A DNA stretch of 64,000 bases from Thermodesulfobacteriota bacterium (GTDB lineage: Bacteria > Desulfobacterota > UBA8473): the NCBI GenBank assembly GCA_040757775.1, contig JBFLWQ010000010.1, positions 38,651-102,650 on the forward strand. The letters are read 5' to 3'. The notes under the pieces are model-generated. The model was not told the origin of the DNA, did not search any database, and saw only the letters and a program-made list of their open reading frames with translations. Positions within the stretch are counted from its first letter, which is position 1, and each line of letters opens with the position of its first letter. Both the position numbers and the translations under genes were made by a program. Below are positions 25,672 through 34,955 of this stretch, in pieces.

Positions 25672-26838
25672 CTAAACCACATTCTCTCTCCTCAAACCTT
25701 CAATCTCCTCCTTGCTGTACCCAAAGGTAAGTAGCACCTCTTCCGTATGCTCCCCCATCCCAGGAGGGGGGCTTTTAATCTCAGCAGGGGTTTCTGAGAA
25801 TTTAACTGGAAATGGAACCTGCTTTATCTTACCTAACTTAGGATCATCTATCTCTCGTATCAAACCTCTGTGTATGATGTGGGGATCAGAAAAGACCTCT
25901 TCCATTGTATAAACAGGGCCGCACGGAACACGGGCTTCTTTCATCTCCTGAAGCCACTCATCTCTGGTTTTTCTCAAAAATACAGCCCTTAGTTTCTCAG
26001 AGATCTCCTTACCATTCTCAATTCTCTTTCTATGAGTGCTGTATCGGGGATTATTCAGAAACTCTTCCAAACCCAGCACCTTGCAGAGACTTTCCCAGAA
26101 ATGCTCCTCCAATGCCCCTACAGTAACCTTCCTGCCATCTTTTGCCTCAAATAAGTCATTAGCAGGCGACAGATGGCCCATCTCAGTAACCTTCGGGATA
26201 TCTCCCCCGGCAAGATACCCGCCGGCACGAACACTCATCCACGAAACAATACCATCGGTCATTGAGACGTCTATATACTGACCTTTTCCAATCTTATCTC
26301 GCGCCATTAAGGCTGCAAGGATCGAGACTGTGGCAAACATACTTGAACTAAGATCGCCTACTGGTATACCGGGCTTTGCAGGTGGTTCCCCCACTCGACC
26401 CGGTAAACTCAGTATCCCTCCCACTCCTAAGTAATTGATGTCATGACCTGGTATGTCCCTGTATGGCCCATCTTGACCAAAACCAGATATGGAACAATAA
26501 ACGATCATAGGATTTATCTTGCTGACCTTTCCGTAGTCAACACCCAACCTCTCTGTTACACCTGGGCTGAAACCTTCTAATACAACATCCGATTTCTCTA
26601 CCATCCGATAAAAGACTTCCTTCCCCTTATCGGATTTTAAGCTCAAGGTAACGCTCTTTTTGTTTCTATTAACACTCATGAAAATTTCTGGAATCATCTC
26701 CCGTACATAATCTCCTACCCCGGGTTGTTCAAACTTGATTACCTCTGCTCCCAGGTCCCCTAACAGCATAGAGCAATATGGACCAGGTAAAAGCCGTGAT
26801 AAATCTAAAACCCGTATCCCTTCCAAAGGTAACGTCAT
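25672..26838 (-). CDS. CaiB/BaiF family CoA-transferase or alpha-methylacyl-CoA racemase-like protein
   Basis: Class III CoA-transferase fold, 388 residues, starting GIRVLDLSRLLPGPYCSMLLGDLGAEVIKFE. The segments PGHDINYLGVGG and GIPVGDLSSSMF carry a His and an Asp at the positions used as the acid/base pair in alpha-methylacyl-CoA racemase. So racemase activity on 2-methylacyl-CoA is as likely as CoA transfer. AGGAGG lies 8 nt before the ATG. It is followed by an acyl-CoA dehydrogenase 35 nt downstream, consistent with degradation of branched or unusual acids; the real substrate is unknown. Confidence 0.9.
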   Translation of the reverse strand: MTLPLEGIRVLDLSRLLPGPYCSMLLGDLGAEVIKFEQPGVGDYVREMIPEIFMSVNRNKKSVTLSLKSDKGKEVFYRMVEKSDVVLEGFSPGVTERLGVDYGKVSKINPMIVYCSISGFGQDGPYRDIPGHDINYLGVGGILSLPGRVGEPPAKPGIPVGDLSSSMFATVSILAALMARDKIGKGQYIDVSMTDGIVSWMSVRAGGYLAGGDIPKVTEMGHLSPANDLFEAKDGRKVTVGALEEHFWESLCKVLGLEEFLNNPRYSTHRKRIENGKEISEKLRAVFLRKTRDEWLQEMKEARVPCGPVYTMEEVFSDPHIIHRGLIREIDDPKLGKIKQVPFPVKFSETPAEIKSPPPGMGEHTEEVLLTFGYSKEEIEGLRRENVV

Positions 26839-26868
26839 TGTTTGTATCCTCCTTAACCGTTATTACTT

Positions 26869-29541
26869 TTAATGAGCCTCTCCCCAGCTCTTTCCAATCC
26901 CAATATCGACCTTTAAAGGCACAAGGAGTTCCATTACCCCTTCCATCTCCTCTTTCACCATCTCCGCCACACTACCTACCTCATCATCAGGTACTTCAAA
27001 GACCAATTCATCATGAACCTGCATAATCATCTTTGCATAAAGCTCCAATTGTGATGTCCTTCTTGAGATGTTTATCATGGCAACTTTTATTAAATCGGCC
27101 GCACTACCCTGGATAGGCGTATTTATGGCGGTGCGTTCAGCAAATTGTCTGGTGGGATGATTCTTACTGTTTATCTCAGGAAGGTAACGACGTCGATTCA
27201 ACAGGGTTGTTACATATCCATCTTTTTTAGCCTGAAGCAATATACTTTCAATATATCCCTTTACTCCTTCATGTCTCTGAAAGTAGTTATCAATATAATC
27301 CTGTGCCATCTTCATGCTTATCCCCAATTCCTGGGCTAAACCAAAAGAACTCATCCCGTATATAACTCCAAAGTTGATTGCTTTTGCCTGTCTACGCATT
27401 TCAGAAGTAACCATTGATGGAAGAATACCGAATATCTCTGCTGCTGTTTCTGAGTGGACATCCTGATCGTTGTTAAATGAATCTACAAGTATTTTATCCT
27501 CTGAAATATGGGCCAAAAGCCGAAGCTCTATCTGAGAATAATCAGCAGAGATTAAAGACCATCCCTCTTCAGGGATAAATGCCTGGCGGATTTTTCTACC
27601 CTCTTGTGTCCTTATGGGAATATTTTGCAAGTTTGGATCGCTGCTGCTTAATCTCCCGGTAGCAGTAACGGTCTGGTTATAAGAGGTATGAATTCTTCCG
27701 GTTTCCGGGTGGATCAGTCTTGGGAGTGCATCAAGATAGGTAGATTTTAATTTTGTCAGACTTCTGTATTCCAATATCTTTGCCGGCAATTTATGTGCAA
27801 AAGCCAACTTGCTAAGGATGCTTACGTCGGTAGAATACCCCGTTTTTGTCCGCTTTGCTCCTGGCAACCTCAGTTTCTCAAAGAGGATATTGCCCAACTG
27901 TTGAGTAGAATTGATATTAAACTCCTCTCCTGCCAGACTATATATCTCTTTCATAAGCAGGTTTAACTTAACCTCCATCTCTTTAGACATTCTAACGAGG
28001 AAGTCCACGTCCACTTTAACCCCATTCATCTCCATATCGGTCAGTACCCGGATTAAAGGCATCTCGATATTATAAAAGAGGTCAGCAAACCCCTCTTTCT
28101 CAAGCCTCGGTAATAATAAATTAGACAGGAGGAACGTAACATCAGAGTCTTCACATGTATAGATTGAAGCCTTTTCAATATCTATCTGATCGAATGTCAG
28201 GGCATTCTTACCTTTCCCTGCTAAATCTTTATAAGATATCATCTGGTGGTCAAGATATTCCCTGGCAATGTCCTCAAGATTATGATTATGTTTCGATGGA
28301 TTTAACAGGTAAGATGCCACCATTGTATCACAATTTATCCCTGAAAGCTCAATGCCGTACCGCTTAAGAACCACATAGTCATACTTCACGTTCTGTCCTA
28401 TCTTTTTGATACTCTCATCTTCAAGGATTGGCTTTAAAAACGGAAGTACATAGTCCATTCTCAGCTGTTTCGGGGCTCCCAGATATCTATGGGCAAGAGG
28501 TATATAAAATGCCTCATGGGGTCTATAAGAAAAGGATATCCCCACTAACTGGGCCAGCATAGGGTCCCTTGATGTGGTCTCCAAGTCCAGGGCAAACTCG
28601 TGAGAGTTCTTCAACCCCTCAATCAATCTACCAAATTCTTCTTCGGTAATGACCACATTGTAATTCTCGGTGGGGAGTACCCCTTGTGACGAAAATTCTT
28701 TAAGAAATTTAGTAAATTCTAATTCTTTAAAGATATTCTTTATCTTTCCCGTGTCATGTTCAGATAGAGAAAAATCATCAAAATCATAGGACAGAGGGAC
28801 ATCGACATCTATTGTTGCCAACTCTTTACTTAGCCTCGCCTGACCGCCAAATTCTAAAAGGTTTTCCCTTCTGCGTTTACCGGTAACCTTATCCAGATTA
28901 TTGAGGAGATTCTCAATTGTGCCAAATTCTTTTATCAATTCTATAGCTGTTTTTTCACCAATACCCGGGACACCTGGAATGTTGTCAGATGTATCACCTG
29001 CCAGCCCCATAATCTCTACTAATTGAGATGGCTCAACACCAAATCGATCCATAACCTCTCTGACCCCATACTTCCTGTCTTTCATGGTATCGAGGGTAGT
29101 TGTATTTTCTGTTATGAGTTGAAGCATATCCTTATCACCGGTAACGATGACAACCTCTACCCCTTTCCCCTCACTCTTTTTAGCAATAGTGCCGATGATG
29201 TCATCCGCTTCAAAGCCGGCCATTTCCAGAACAGGGATATTAAAACCATCGACAACCTTCTTGATATAGGGGATTTGTGAAACAAGATCATCTGGCATGA
29301 AAGGTCTGTTTGCCTTGTATTGATCGTAGATCTCATGGCGAAATGTAGGGCCTTTTGCATCAAAGACAACAGCCATATGGTCAGGTTTATGATCTTTTAT
29401 CACCTTCAACAACATATTACAAAAGCCAAATACTGCATTTGTGGGAAAACCCGATGAGGTAGAGAGATGACCTATAGCAAAATATGCCCTGTATATATAA
29501 GAACTCCCATCTATCAAAAATAGACGGGGTTTAGAAGACAT
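26869..29541 (-). CDS. polA: DNA polymerase I
   Basis: Replication and repair polymerase with three domains in 890 residues: 5'-3' exonuclease (about 1-300, LFLIDGSSYIYRAYFAI and GVPGIGEKTA), 3'-5' proofreading (about 315-500, with the active DLETTSRDP motif) and polymerase. Polymerase motif A is LISADYSQIELRLLA, B is RRQAKAINFGVIYGMS and C is MQVHDELVFE. The proofreading Asp/Glu are intact, unlike in several PolA. I choose ATG 29541 (MSSKPRLFLIDG) with GGAG 7 nt upstream. An in-frame ATG at 29640 would add 33 residues (LEITGFRIKFGM...) that are translated from a dispersed repeat and are not part of PolA. Confidence 0.97.
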   Translation of the reverse strand: MSSKPRLFLIDGSSYIYRAYFAIGHLSTSSGFPTNAVFGFCNMLLKVIKDHKPDHMAVVFDAKGPTFRHEIYDQYKANRPFMPDDLVSQIPYIKKVVDGFNIPVLEMAGFEADDIIGTIAKKSEGKGVEVVIVTGDKDMLQLITENTTTLDTMKDRKYGVREVMDRFGVEPSQLVEIMGLAGDTSDNIPGVPGIGEKTAIELIKEFGTIENLLNNLDKVTGKRRRENLLEFGGQARLSKELATIDVDVPLSYDFDDFSLSEHDTGKIKNIFKELEFTKFLKEFSSQGVLPTENYNVVITEEEFGRLIEGLKNSHEFALDLETTSRDPMLAQLVGISFSYRPHEAFYIPLAHRYLGAPKQLRMDYVLPFLKPILEDESIKKIGQNVKYDYVVLKRYGIELSGINCDTMVASYLLNPSKHNHNLEDIAREYLDHQMISYKDLAGKGKNALTFDQIDIEKASIYTCEDSDVTFLLSNLLLPRLEKEGFADLFYNIEMPLIRVLTDMEMNGVKVDVDFLVRMSKEMEVKLNLLMKEIYSLAGEEFNINSTQQLGNILFEKLRLPGAKRTKTGYSTDVSILSKLAFAHKLPAKILEYRSLTKLKSTYLDALPRLIHPETGRIHTSYNQTVTATGRLSSSDPNLQNIPIRTQEGRKIRQAFIPEEGWSLISADYSQIELRLLAHISEDKILVDSFNNDQDVHSETAAEIFGILPSMVTSEMRRQAKAINFGVIYGMSSFGLAQELGISMKMAQDYIDNYFQRHEGVKGYIESILLQAKKDGYVTTLLNRRRYLPEINSKNHPTRQFAERTAINTPIQGSAADLIKVAMINISRRTSQLELYAKMIMQVHDELVFEVPDDEVGSVAEMVKEEMEGVMELLVPLKVDIGIGKSWGEAH

Positions 29542-29564
29542 GGGTTTCTCCAAATATGTTGATA

Positions 29565-29696
29565 GAGAGCTTTGCACAACCGCAGTGCAACTTTCTTCCG
29601 TCATTCCAAACTTGATGCGGAATCCAGTTATTTCAAGCAATTCTGGATTCCAGCTTCCGCCGGAATGACGTGGGGAGCATGTTTTTCAAAGGTCTC
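29565..29696. repeat. Palindromic dispersed element upstream of polA
   Basis: The element runs from GAGAGCTTTG to TTTTTCAAAGGTCTC. Its core is an inverted repeat in which TCATTCCAAACTTGATGCGGAATCC-type sequence meets GGATTCCAGCTTCCGCCGGAATGA. The outer AGACCTTTGAAAAA end recurs at 47917-48056, and the GGATTCC/GGAATGAC core resembles 36000-36150. Confidence 0.65.
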
Positions 29697-30132
29697 AAAT
29701 AAAAAACCTTCGCTTCCCAAGTAAAATAAATAATAGTAATAAACAAATATTATGTCAATGTTAAACTCATAGCATTAATTTTTATCCCGAATCAGGTATA
29801 TTTTTTGGTTTTCATGCATCGGTTTTTTTATTCTCTTGAATTTATAACTCTTTCATCATACAATGCAGTCAAAAATATCATATAATATTTTTTAACCCTT
29901 TCTAGTCCTGAGATTTTTATCGAATCATAAGTTTACACTGGATTTTTTGTCACTGAACAAAAAGTTAGGCAATTTAGATAAGTAAGCTTCGTTTTTAACT
30001 TCACAATACTGTGAAACCGCGGTAATCTTCAGGACTTGCTGGCAGTCGTTCTAATTAACAAAGTAAGATTTCTTTTTGAGGCTGGTTTAGGACGCCCTGC
30101 CCTAATTTGAACGGAAAGGAGGTGACATTATC
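29697..30132. other. A/T-rich region ahead of the cold-shock gene
   Basis: No gene is visible. The part after about 29,950 probably holds the promoter and a long 5' UTR of the cold-shock gene, as is usual for this family, but I cannot mark a convincing promoter. A short inverted repeat TTCACAATACTGTGAA lies at 30,000-30,015. Confidence 0.4.
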
Positions 30133-30345
30133 GTGGCAGAGCGTGAAACCGGCACTGTCAAGTGGTTCAATACCAGTAAAGGCTATGGCTTCATCACACG
30201 GGACCAGGGGACAGATATTTTCGTACACTATAGTGCCATTCGTGGCGAGGGCTATCGCTCATTAGAAGAGGGGCAGCGAGTGGAATTTACTGTAGGCAAA
30301 GGAGAAAAAGGCCCTCAGGCGCAAGACGTTGATGTTTTGACTTAA
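30133..30345 (+). CDS. Cold-shock domain protein (CspA family)
   Basis: A 70-residue single-domain RNA/ssDNA-binding protein. RNP1 is KGYGFITR and RNP2 is DIFVHYSAI, after the invariant GTVKWFN start. The start is GTG, positioned 7 nt after a near-perfect AAGGAGGTGA ribosome-binding site, which indicates very high translation. Such proteins act as RNA chaperones or antiterminators; cold induction is not shown by the sequence itself. It stands alone and is closed by a very stable hairpin. Confidence 0.95.
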   Translation: MAERETGTVKWFNTSKGYGFITRDQGTDIFVHYSAIRGEGYRSLEEGQRVEFTVGKGEKGPQAQDVDVLT

Positions 30346-30361
30346 AAAACAAGAGCGCTCT

Positions 30362-30402
30362 AGAATCGTGCGGCGTGTATACAAAGCACGCCGCACGATT
30401 CT
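30362..30402. terminator. Stable hairpin after the cold-shock gene
   Basis: AGAATCGTGCGGCGTG (30362-30377) pairs perfectly with CACGCCGCACGATTCT (30387-30402): 16 bp with a 9-nt loop. Only TTTC follows, so this is either a terminator with a poor U-run or a 3' stabilising structure. Confidence 0.6.
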
Positions 30403-30506
30403 TTCGTAGAGTAATCAACACTTATACCCCTCTTGTTATTATAACTGAACCCCCGTAGATAATCTTGCTTTTCCAGTTACACACTCCTTATCAGTTTTAT
30501 TCTCCT

Positions 30507-30580
30507 GACGGCTTCGTAAAAAGTCCATCTGTCCGCCTCTGGCGGATTACTGTGCCGTTTGATTTTTGACTTTTTAAGAC
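30507..30580. repeat. GACGGCTTCGTAAAAAGTC dispersed repeat, copy 1
   Basis: Starts with GACGGCTTCGTAAAAAGTCC, then ATCTGTCCGCCTCTGGCGGA, and ends TTTTTGACTTTTTAAGACC. The same ends appear at 45373-45413 and, complete, at 54513-54674, so this is one copy of a palindromic intergenic element. Confidence 0.75.
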
Positions 30581-30693
30581 CTTGTCAATCCTTAATGCTG
30601 GTCTATATTTTGATTGATTTATCACCAAAGATTATGTTATTTGTATCATAAAATTCTTCAACCCAATTGAGAGGAGACTAATTAACTAACCCC

Positions 30694-31884
30694 ATGAATA
30701 CAGATCAACTGATGAATCTTTCAGACCAATATATTGCTTCCACTTACTCCCGTTTACCTGTGGTAATCGTAAAGGGCTCCGGTTGCAAGTTATGGGATTC
30801 TGAGGGTAAAGAGTATCTTGATTTTGTCGGTGGACTGGCGGTATGTAACTTAGGGCATTGCCATCCTAATGTCGTAAAGGCAATAAAAGAACAGGCTAAT
30901 GCCCTTATACACGTATCAAACCTCTACTATACGGAGCCTCAAACTAACTTAGCAAAACTTCTGGTGGAAAATTCCTTTGCAGACAAGGTGTTTTTTTGTA
31001 ACAGTGGGGCAGAGGCAAACGAGGCAGCGATTAAGCTGGCTCGCAAGTATACCAAGGAAAAAAAAGGACGTGACAGATTCGAAATCATAACCATGGTAAA
31101 CTCCTTTCATGGACGAACCATAGCCACTATTACTGCAACTGGACAGGAAAAGTTCCGGAACGGTTTTGAACCCTTACTCCCAGGTTTTAAATATACAGAA
31201 TTCAATGACTTGGAGGCCATAGAGAAAGCCATTGATGACGCAACCTGTGCTGTCATGGTTGAACCGATTCAAGGAGAGGGCGGAGTAAACTGTCCGTCAG
31301 ATGACTATCTGAAAGGGCTTAGAAAAATCTGCGATGATTACGGTTTGCTGCTTATATTCGACGAGGTTCAGGTGGGTATAGGAAGGACAGGAACCCTGTT
31401 TGCTTATGAAGGCTATAATGTCCAACCTGATATTATAACCCTTGCTAAGGGACTGGCAGGAGGACTACCCATAGGTGCTATGCTGGCAAGGGAAGAAATT
31501 GCCAGGAGTTTCTCTCCCGGCTCTCATGCCTCAACCTTTGGTGGGAATCCTGTAGTAGCAGCCTCTGCTTTAGCTACTATAAATACTATAATAGATGGTG
31601 GGGTTTTGGAAAACTGTATTGATGTGGGGAATTATCTTTTCCAAAAACTTAATGAATTGAAGCAGAAGTATCCCTTTGTTAAAGAACTTAAAGGTAAAGG
31701 GCTTATCCTCGGGATGGAGTTAGGGTTTGATGGTGGTAATATTGTCAAAGAATGCCTAAAGAAAGGTCTCCTGATCAACTGTACAATGGGTAAGACCCTT
31801 CGTTTTCTTCCTCCACTTATAGTCACTAAACGGGAAGTGGATATAATGGTTAGAATTTTAGACAATGTTTTTTCTGCACTTTAA
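30694..31884 (+). CDS. argD: ArgD, acetylornithine aminotransferase
   Basis: PLP enzyme that transaminates N-acetylglutamate semialdehyde to N-acetylornithine. The 396 residues show the class III pattern: GGLAVCNLGHCHP, FFCNSGAEANEAAIKLAR, SFHGRT, the Asp of IFDEVQVGIGRTG and the Schiff-base Lys in ITLAKGLAGGLPIGAM. It could also serve N-succinyl-LL-DAP (DapC) but the DapL route in this window makes that unnecessary. The next gene, argG, begins 26 nt downstream, so they form an arginine operon. The nearest AGGAG is ~18 nt before the ATG, unusually far. Confidence 0.94.
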   Translation: MNTDQLMNLSDQYIASTYSRLPVVIVKGSGCKLWDSEGKEYLDFVGGLAVCNLGHCHPNVVKAIKEQANALIHVSNLYYTEPQTNLAKLLVENSFADKVFFCNSGAEANEAAIKLARKYTKEKKGRDRFEIITMVNSFHGRTIATITATGQEKFRNGFEPLLPGFKYTEFNDLEAIEKAIDDATCAVMVEPIQGEGGVNCPSDDYLKGLRKICDDYGLLLIFDEVQVGIGRTGTLFAYEGYNVQPDIITLAKGLAGGLPIGAMLAREEIARSFSPGSHASTFGGNPVVAASALATINTIIDGGVLENCIDVGNYLFQKLNELKQKYPFVKELKGKGLILGMELGFDGGNIVKECLKKGLLINCTMGKTLRFLPPLIVTKREVDIMVRILDNVFSAL

Positions 31885-31910
31885 TGAGATAAATAAACGG
31901 GGCCATCAAG

Positions 31911-33116
31911 ATGAAATCGAAAATAAAAAAAGTAGTCCTTGCATACTCCGGAGGGTTAGACACCTCTGTCATACTGAAGTGGCTGATAGAGACGTATGGT
32001 TGTGAAGTTGTTGCCTATACTGCCAATCTTGGGCAGGCAGAGGAGCTGGAAAATTTAGAAGAGAAGGCAATAAAAACCGGGGCATGTAAAGTTTATATAG
32101 AGGACCTGCAGGACGAATTCATACGTGATTATATCTTCCCCATGTTAAAGGCAAATGCTGTTTATGAAGGTGGATACCTGTTGGGGACATCCATTGCCAG
32201 ACCTCTAATCGCAAAAAAACAGATTGAGATTGCCAGGAAGGAAAAGGCAGATGCAGTATGTCATGGGGCAACGGGCAAGGGAAACGACCAGGTTAGGTTT
32301 GAGCTGACATATCTGTCCCTCGATCCTCAAATCAAAATTGTCGCCCCCTGGAGGGAGTGGAAGTTTGACTCTCGCAAGTCACTTGTCGAATATGCAAAGA
32401 AGCACAAAATTCCGGTTACTATAACAAAAGAGAAACCATACAGTAGTGACCGAAACCTGTTTCATATAAGTTTTGAAGGGGGTATTCTTGAGGACCCATG
32501 GGTAGAACCCAGCAAAGATATGTATATCCTTTCAGTATCTCCTGAAGAAGCGCCGGATAAGGCTACTTACCTTGAGATTGATTTTGAAGCAGGCATTCCA
32601 ATAGCCGTTGACGGTAAAAAGAAGAACCCTGCAAATTTATTGAAGCATCTCAATAGCCTGGGCGGTAAAAACGGTATAGGACGGGTTGACATAGTAGAAA
32701 ACAGATATGTGGGCATGAAATCCCGCGGTGTATATGAAACACCTGGAGGAACCATATTGCATAATGCCCACAGGGCTATAGAATCAATAACAATGGACAG
32801 AGAGGTTATGCACCTCAGGGATTCCTTGATACCAAAATACTCGGAACTAATCTACTATGGATACTGGTTCTCACCAGAGATGGAACTCTTAAGAAAGACA
32901 ATCGATGAAACACAAAAGGATGTTTCTGGAACAGTAAGACTAAAATTATACAAGGGCAATTGCCTTGTAGTGGGTAGAAAATCACCTAAATCTCTCTATC
33001 ACCATGATTTTGCTACCTTTGAGAAGGATACTGTTTATAACCAGAAAGATGCTGAGGGTTTTATCAAAACAAATGCCCTCAGGTTAAGAATCCACGCTAT
33101 GAATAAGGGGAGATGA
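31911..33116 (+). CDS. argG: ArgG, argininosuccinate synthase
   Basis: Joins citrulline and aspartate with ATP cleavage to AMP, giving argininosuccinate. The 401-residue protein has the N-type PP-loop [16 protein letters not shown], the [12 protein letters not shown] and [13 protein letters not shown] segments and normal length. It follows argD by 26 nt. argH, which normally comes next in this type of operon, is absent; a repeat begins 2-3 nt after the stop codon, and accessory genes follow up to 36 kb. Confidence 0.97.
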   Translation: MKSKIKKVVLAYSGGLDTSVILKWLIETYGCEVVAYTANLGQAEELENLEEKAIKTGACKVYIEDLQDEFIRDYIFPMLKANAVYEGGYLLGTSIARPLIAKKQIEIARKEKADAVCHGATGKGNDQVRFELTYLSLDPQIKIVAPWREWKFDSRKSLVEYAKKHKIPVTITKEKPYSSDRNLFHISFEGGILEDPWVEPSKDMYILSVSPEEAPDKATYLEIDFEAGIPIAVDGKKKNPANLLKHLNSLGGKNGIGRVDIVENRYVGMKSRGVYETPGGTILHNAHRAIESITMDREVMHLRDSLIPKYSELIYYGYWFSPEMELLRKTIDETQKDVSGTVRLKLYKGNCLVVGRKSPKSLYHHDFATFEKDTVYNQKDAEGFIKTNALRLRIHAMNKGR

Positions 33117-33118
33117 TA

Positions 33119-33202
33119 GGATGCTAAATGCATTAAGTGCAGTTAGAACAACGTTATACGCCATGCCAGCTTTGTAAAAGGTCATGCTATGCTTAAAAAT
33201 AG
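33119..33202 (+). repeat. Cassette-boundary-like repeat, copy A
   Basis: GATGCTAAATGCATTAAGTG then CAGTTAGAACAACGTTATAC begin right after the argG stop. They match 35204-35245 at most positions, and the AAGTG..GTTAGAA..AACGTTATA part matches 33847-33870. The flank GCTATGCTTAAAAATAG (about 33186-33202) resembles 35182-35202. All three copies lie directly upstream of an accessory gene or gene pair. Confidence 0.65.
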
Positions 33203-33220
33203 ACAGAGGGGCTACTGTTA

Positions 33221-33502
33221 TTGGCTATCATCCACAAAATAAGAGAAAAAGTAGCAAGGCAAGAATATGAGTTTACTATTCCGCACTTTTTTGAAGAAAT
33301 GGCTGATGATAATCTTACTTTTGCAGATATTGAAATGGCAATTGATAAGGGTCGAATAAATCGTAAGTTTACACGGGATCCCAGAGGAACACGTTATGAG
33401 GTTATTGGTCCTGCAATTGACGGTAGGGAAATAGCAATCATTTGTAGAATTAAAAGCACGGGAAAGCTATTATTAATTACAACTTATGCTTTAGAGGATT
33501 AA
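33221..33502 (+). CDS. DUF4258-like putative toxin of a toxin-antitoxin pair
   Basis: A 93-residue protein with the small RelE/MqsR-like pattern: an N-terminal helix (IIHKIREKVARQEYEFTIPHFFEEMADD), a LTFADIEMAI helix, then beta strands RYEVIGPAIDGREIAIICRI and LLLITTYALED. DUF4258 proteins are predicted ribonuclease toxins; activity is inferred. Start codon is TTG with AGAGGGG 8-9 nt upstream. The zinc-finger partner follows 1-4 nt after the stop. A toxin ahead of its antitoxin, in a two-gene unit bounded by repeats, matches the mqsRA-type order. Confidence 0.8.
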   Translation: MAIIHKIREKVARQEYEFTIPHFFEEMADDNLTFADIEMAIDKGRINRKFTRDPRGTRYEVIGPAIDGREIAIICRIKSTGKLLLITTYALED

Positions 33503-33506
33503 AGTG

Positions 33507-33779
33507 ATGAGGGAAAAAACAGGATATGATTATGGCAAATGTGAGATTTGTGATACCCAAATGCAGGAGAAACTTATCAAACAAGATTTCTGGATACGAG
33601 GGGAACTTATTGTTGTAGAAGATGTCCCTGCAGGGGTATGTCCACGGTGTGGTGAGAAGGTTGTTAAAGCTGACGTGGGGCGACTGATTGCAAAGCTAAT
33701 TGAAAACTCTGAACAAATTGCTAAATCGCCGAGAATCTCCGTCCCTGCGATTAAGTTTAAACAAGAAGCGAGAGTTTAA
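33507..33779 (+). CDS. YgiT-type zinc-finger antitoxin-like protein
   Basis: A 90-residue protein with two CxxC pairs, CEIC (about 13-16) and CPRCG (about 46-50), that bind one zinc, as in the N-terminal half of MqsA. The C-terminal ~40 residues (ADVGRLIAKLIENSEQ) look like a short helix, not the full HTH of MqsA, so DNA binding is uncertain. ATG at 33507 is preferred over GTG at 33504. Paired with the DUF4258-like gene just upstream. Confidence 0.82.
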   Translation: MREKTGYDYGKCEICDTQMQEKLIKQDFWIRGELIVVEDVPAGVCPRCGEKVVKADVGRLIAKLIENSEQIAKSPRISVPAIKFKQEARV

Positions 33780-33796
33780 ACAGGCTGGCACAGGTG

Positions 33797-33870
33797 TATA
33801 ACACGGTGTAAAAGGGTATTTTTAACTTCATTCAAATTGCAACAAGTGGGGTTAGAAAAACAACGTTATA
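33797..33870 (+). repeat. Imperfect inverted repeat, copy B (attC-like outline)
   Basis: TATAAC (33797-33802) after the antitoxin gene pairs with GTTATA (33865-33870). Inside, TTTTTAAC and GTTAGAAAAA form a second, imperfect arm. The right side (AAGTGGGGTTAGAAAAACAACGTTATA) resembles copies A and C. Confidence 0.5.
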
Positions 33871-33902
33871 TTAAAATTACGCCAATAAAGGGAGCGTAAA
33901 AA

Positions 33903-34955
33903 ATGAACAATCTAAATCTTAACGAAGCGTTAGCGCCAATAGTAGAGAAAATAAAGAAGTTTCGTCCCCTGTACGAACAGAACGAGATGGCAGTGAGGGA
34001 TCAAATAGTAAATCCCATTTTGAGGAATCTGGGATGGAATCCTGAGAATCCGGAGGAAATTCTGCCTAATGTATCTACAGAAGAAGGTATACCAGACTAC
34101 TCTTTAATCAAGAATGGAAAGAAACTCCTATTTGTTGAATCCAAAAAGCTAGGTGTTGACATTGAACGGAGAGAAGTTATTCGACAATTAGCGAAGTACT
34201 CTTTTAGCGAAGGCACAAAATACGGTGTATTGACCAACGGTGCAGTCTGGGTATTAATTAGGTCATTCGAAGAAGGAACAACATTAACTGAACGAATCGT
34301 TTGGAAAACAGACTTAGAAAATGAAGAACTGCCAGCGGTGCTTAGAAAGATAACAACAATCTCAAAAGCTAACATCGAACATATAGAAGTTTTAGTGAAG
34401 AAAGTTCAAATATTGGATGAAATTTGGCAATCTCTTTTAGATGAACCTGAAGAAATGATAAAAGGTTTAATGCCTGTAGTCAAGCTGCTTATCAGTCAAG
34501 GTTATCCAGATTATCAGTTTGAAGATGCAGAAATTGAGGATTTGTTGAAAGAAAGGGTCAAGGAAATAATTTCCGGTCCATCGGAGGAGGTAACTCCGAT
34601 TGAGATGCCCATAGAACCCATATCATGGCGAGGTACAAGTCCACGAAAAATGAAACTAAAAGGTGAGGTCTTTGAACTCCGCAATTCATTTGAAATTTTG
34701 TTAAACACTGCCAATTGGCTCATAAAGAACGGTAAGTTGAAACCCTCGGACTGCCCAGTAGGAATTGGAAAAGGTAAAAGGAGCCTTGTCAACAAGGAAC
34801 CGAAGCATAAGTACGGTGACAATTTTAGAGCTCCCAAAAAACTTTCCAATGGGTTATGGTTAGAAGCACATAATAGCACTGCTGGTCACATAAACTCTAC
34901 TAAGCGGCTATTAGAGAAATTTGGAGTTTCACCAAATATACTGACAATTGAATGA
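33903..34955 (+). CDS. Stand-alone restriction-type PD-(D/E)xK nuclease domain protein (HsdR N-terminal-like)
   Basis: A 350-residue protein. The N-terminal ~170 residues look like the nuclease domain of type I restriction R subunits: MAVRDQIVNPILRNLGW, then GIPDYSLIKNGKKLLFVESKKLG with Asp and the ExK of the nuclease core, then RQLAKYSFSEGTKYGVLTNG. There is no helicase. The middle is acidic; the C-terminal ~100 residues (MKLKGEVFELRNSFEILLNTANWL ... NGLWLEAHNSTAGHINSTKRLLEKFG) form a separate small domain that I know from other restriction-like proteins but cannot name surely. No methylase or specificity gene is near. It sits alone between repeats B and C, after GGGAG and an ATG. Role in defence is inference. 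Confidence 0.75.
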   Translation: MNNLNLNEALAPIVEKIKKFRPLYEQNEMAVRDQIVNPILRNLGWNPENPEEILPNVSTEEGIPDYSLIKNGKKLLFVESKKLGVDIERREVIRQLAKYSFSEGTKYGVLTNGAVWVLIRSFEEGTTLTERIVWKTDLENEELPAVLRKITTISKANIEHIEVLVKKVQILDEIWQSLLDEPEEMIKGLMPVVKLLISQGYPDYQFEDAEIEDLLKERVKEIISGPSEEVTPIEMPIEPISWRGTSPRKMKLKGEVFELRNSFEILLNTANWLIKNGKLKPSDCPVGIGKGKRSLVNKEPKHKYGDNFRAPKKLSNGLWLEAHNSTAGHINSTKRLLEKFGVSPNILTIE

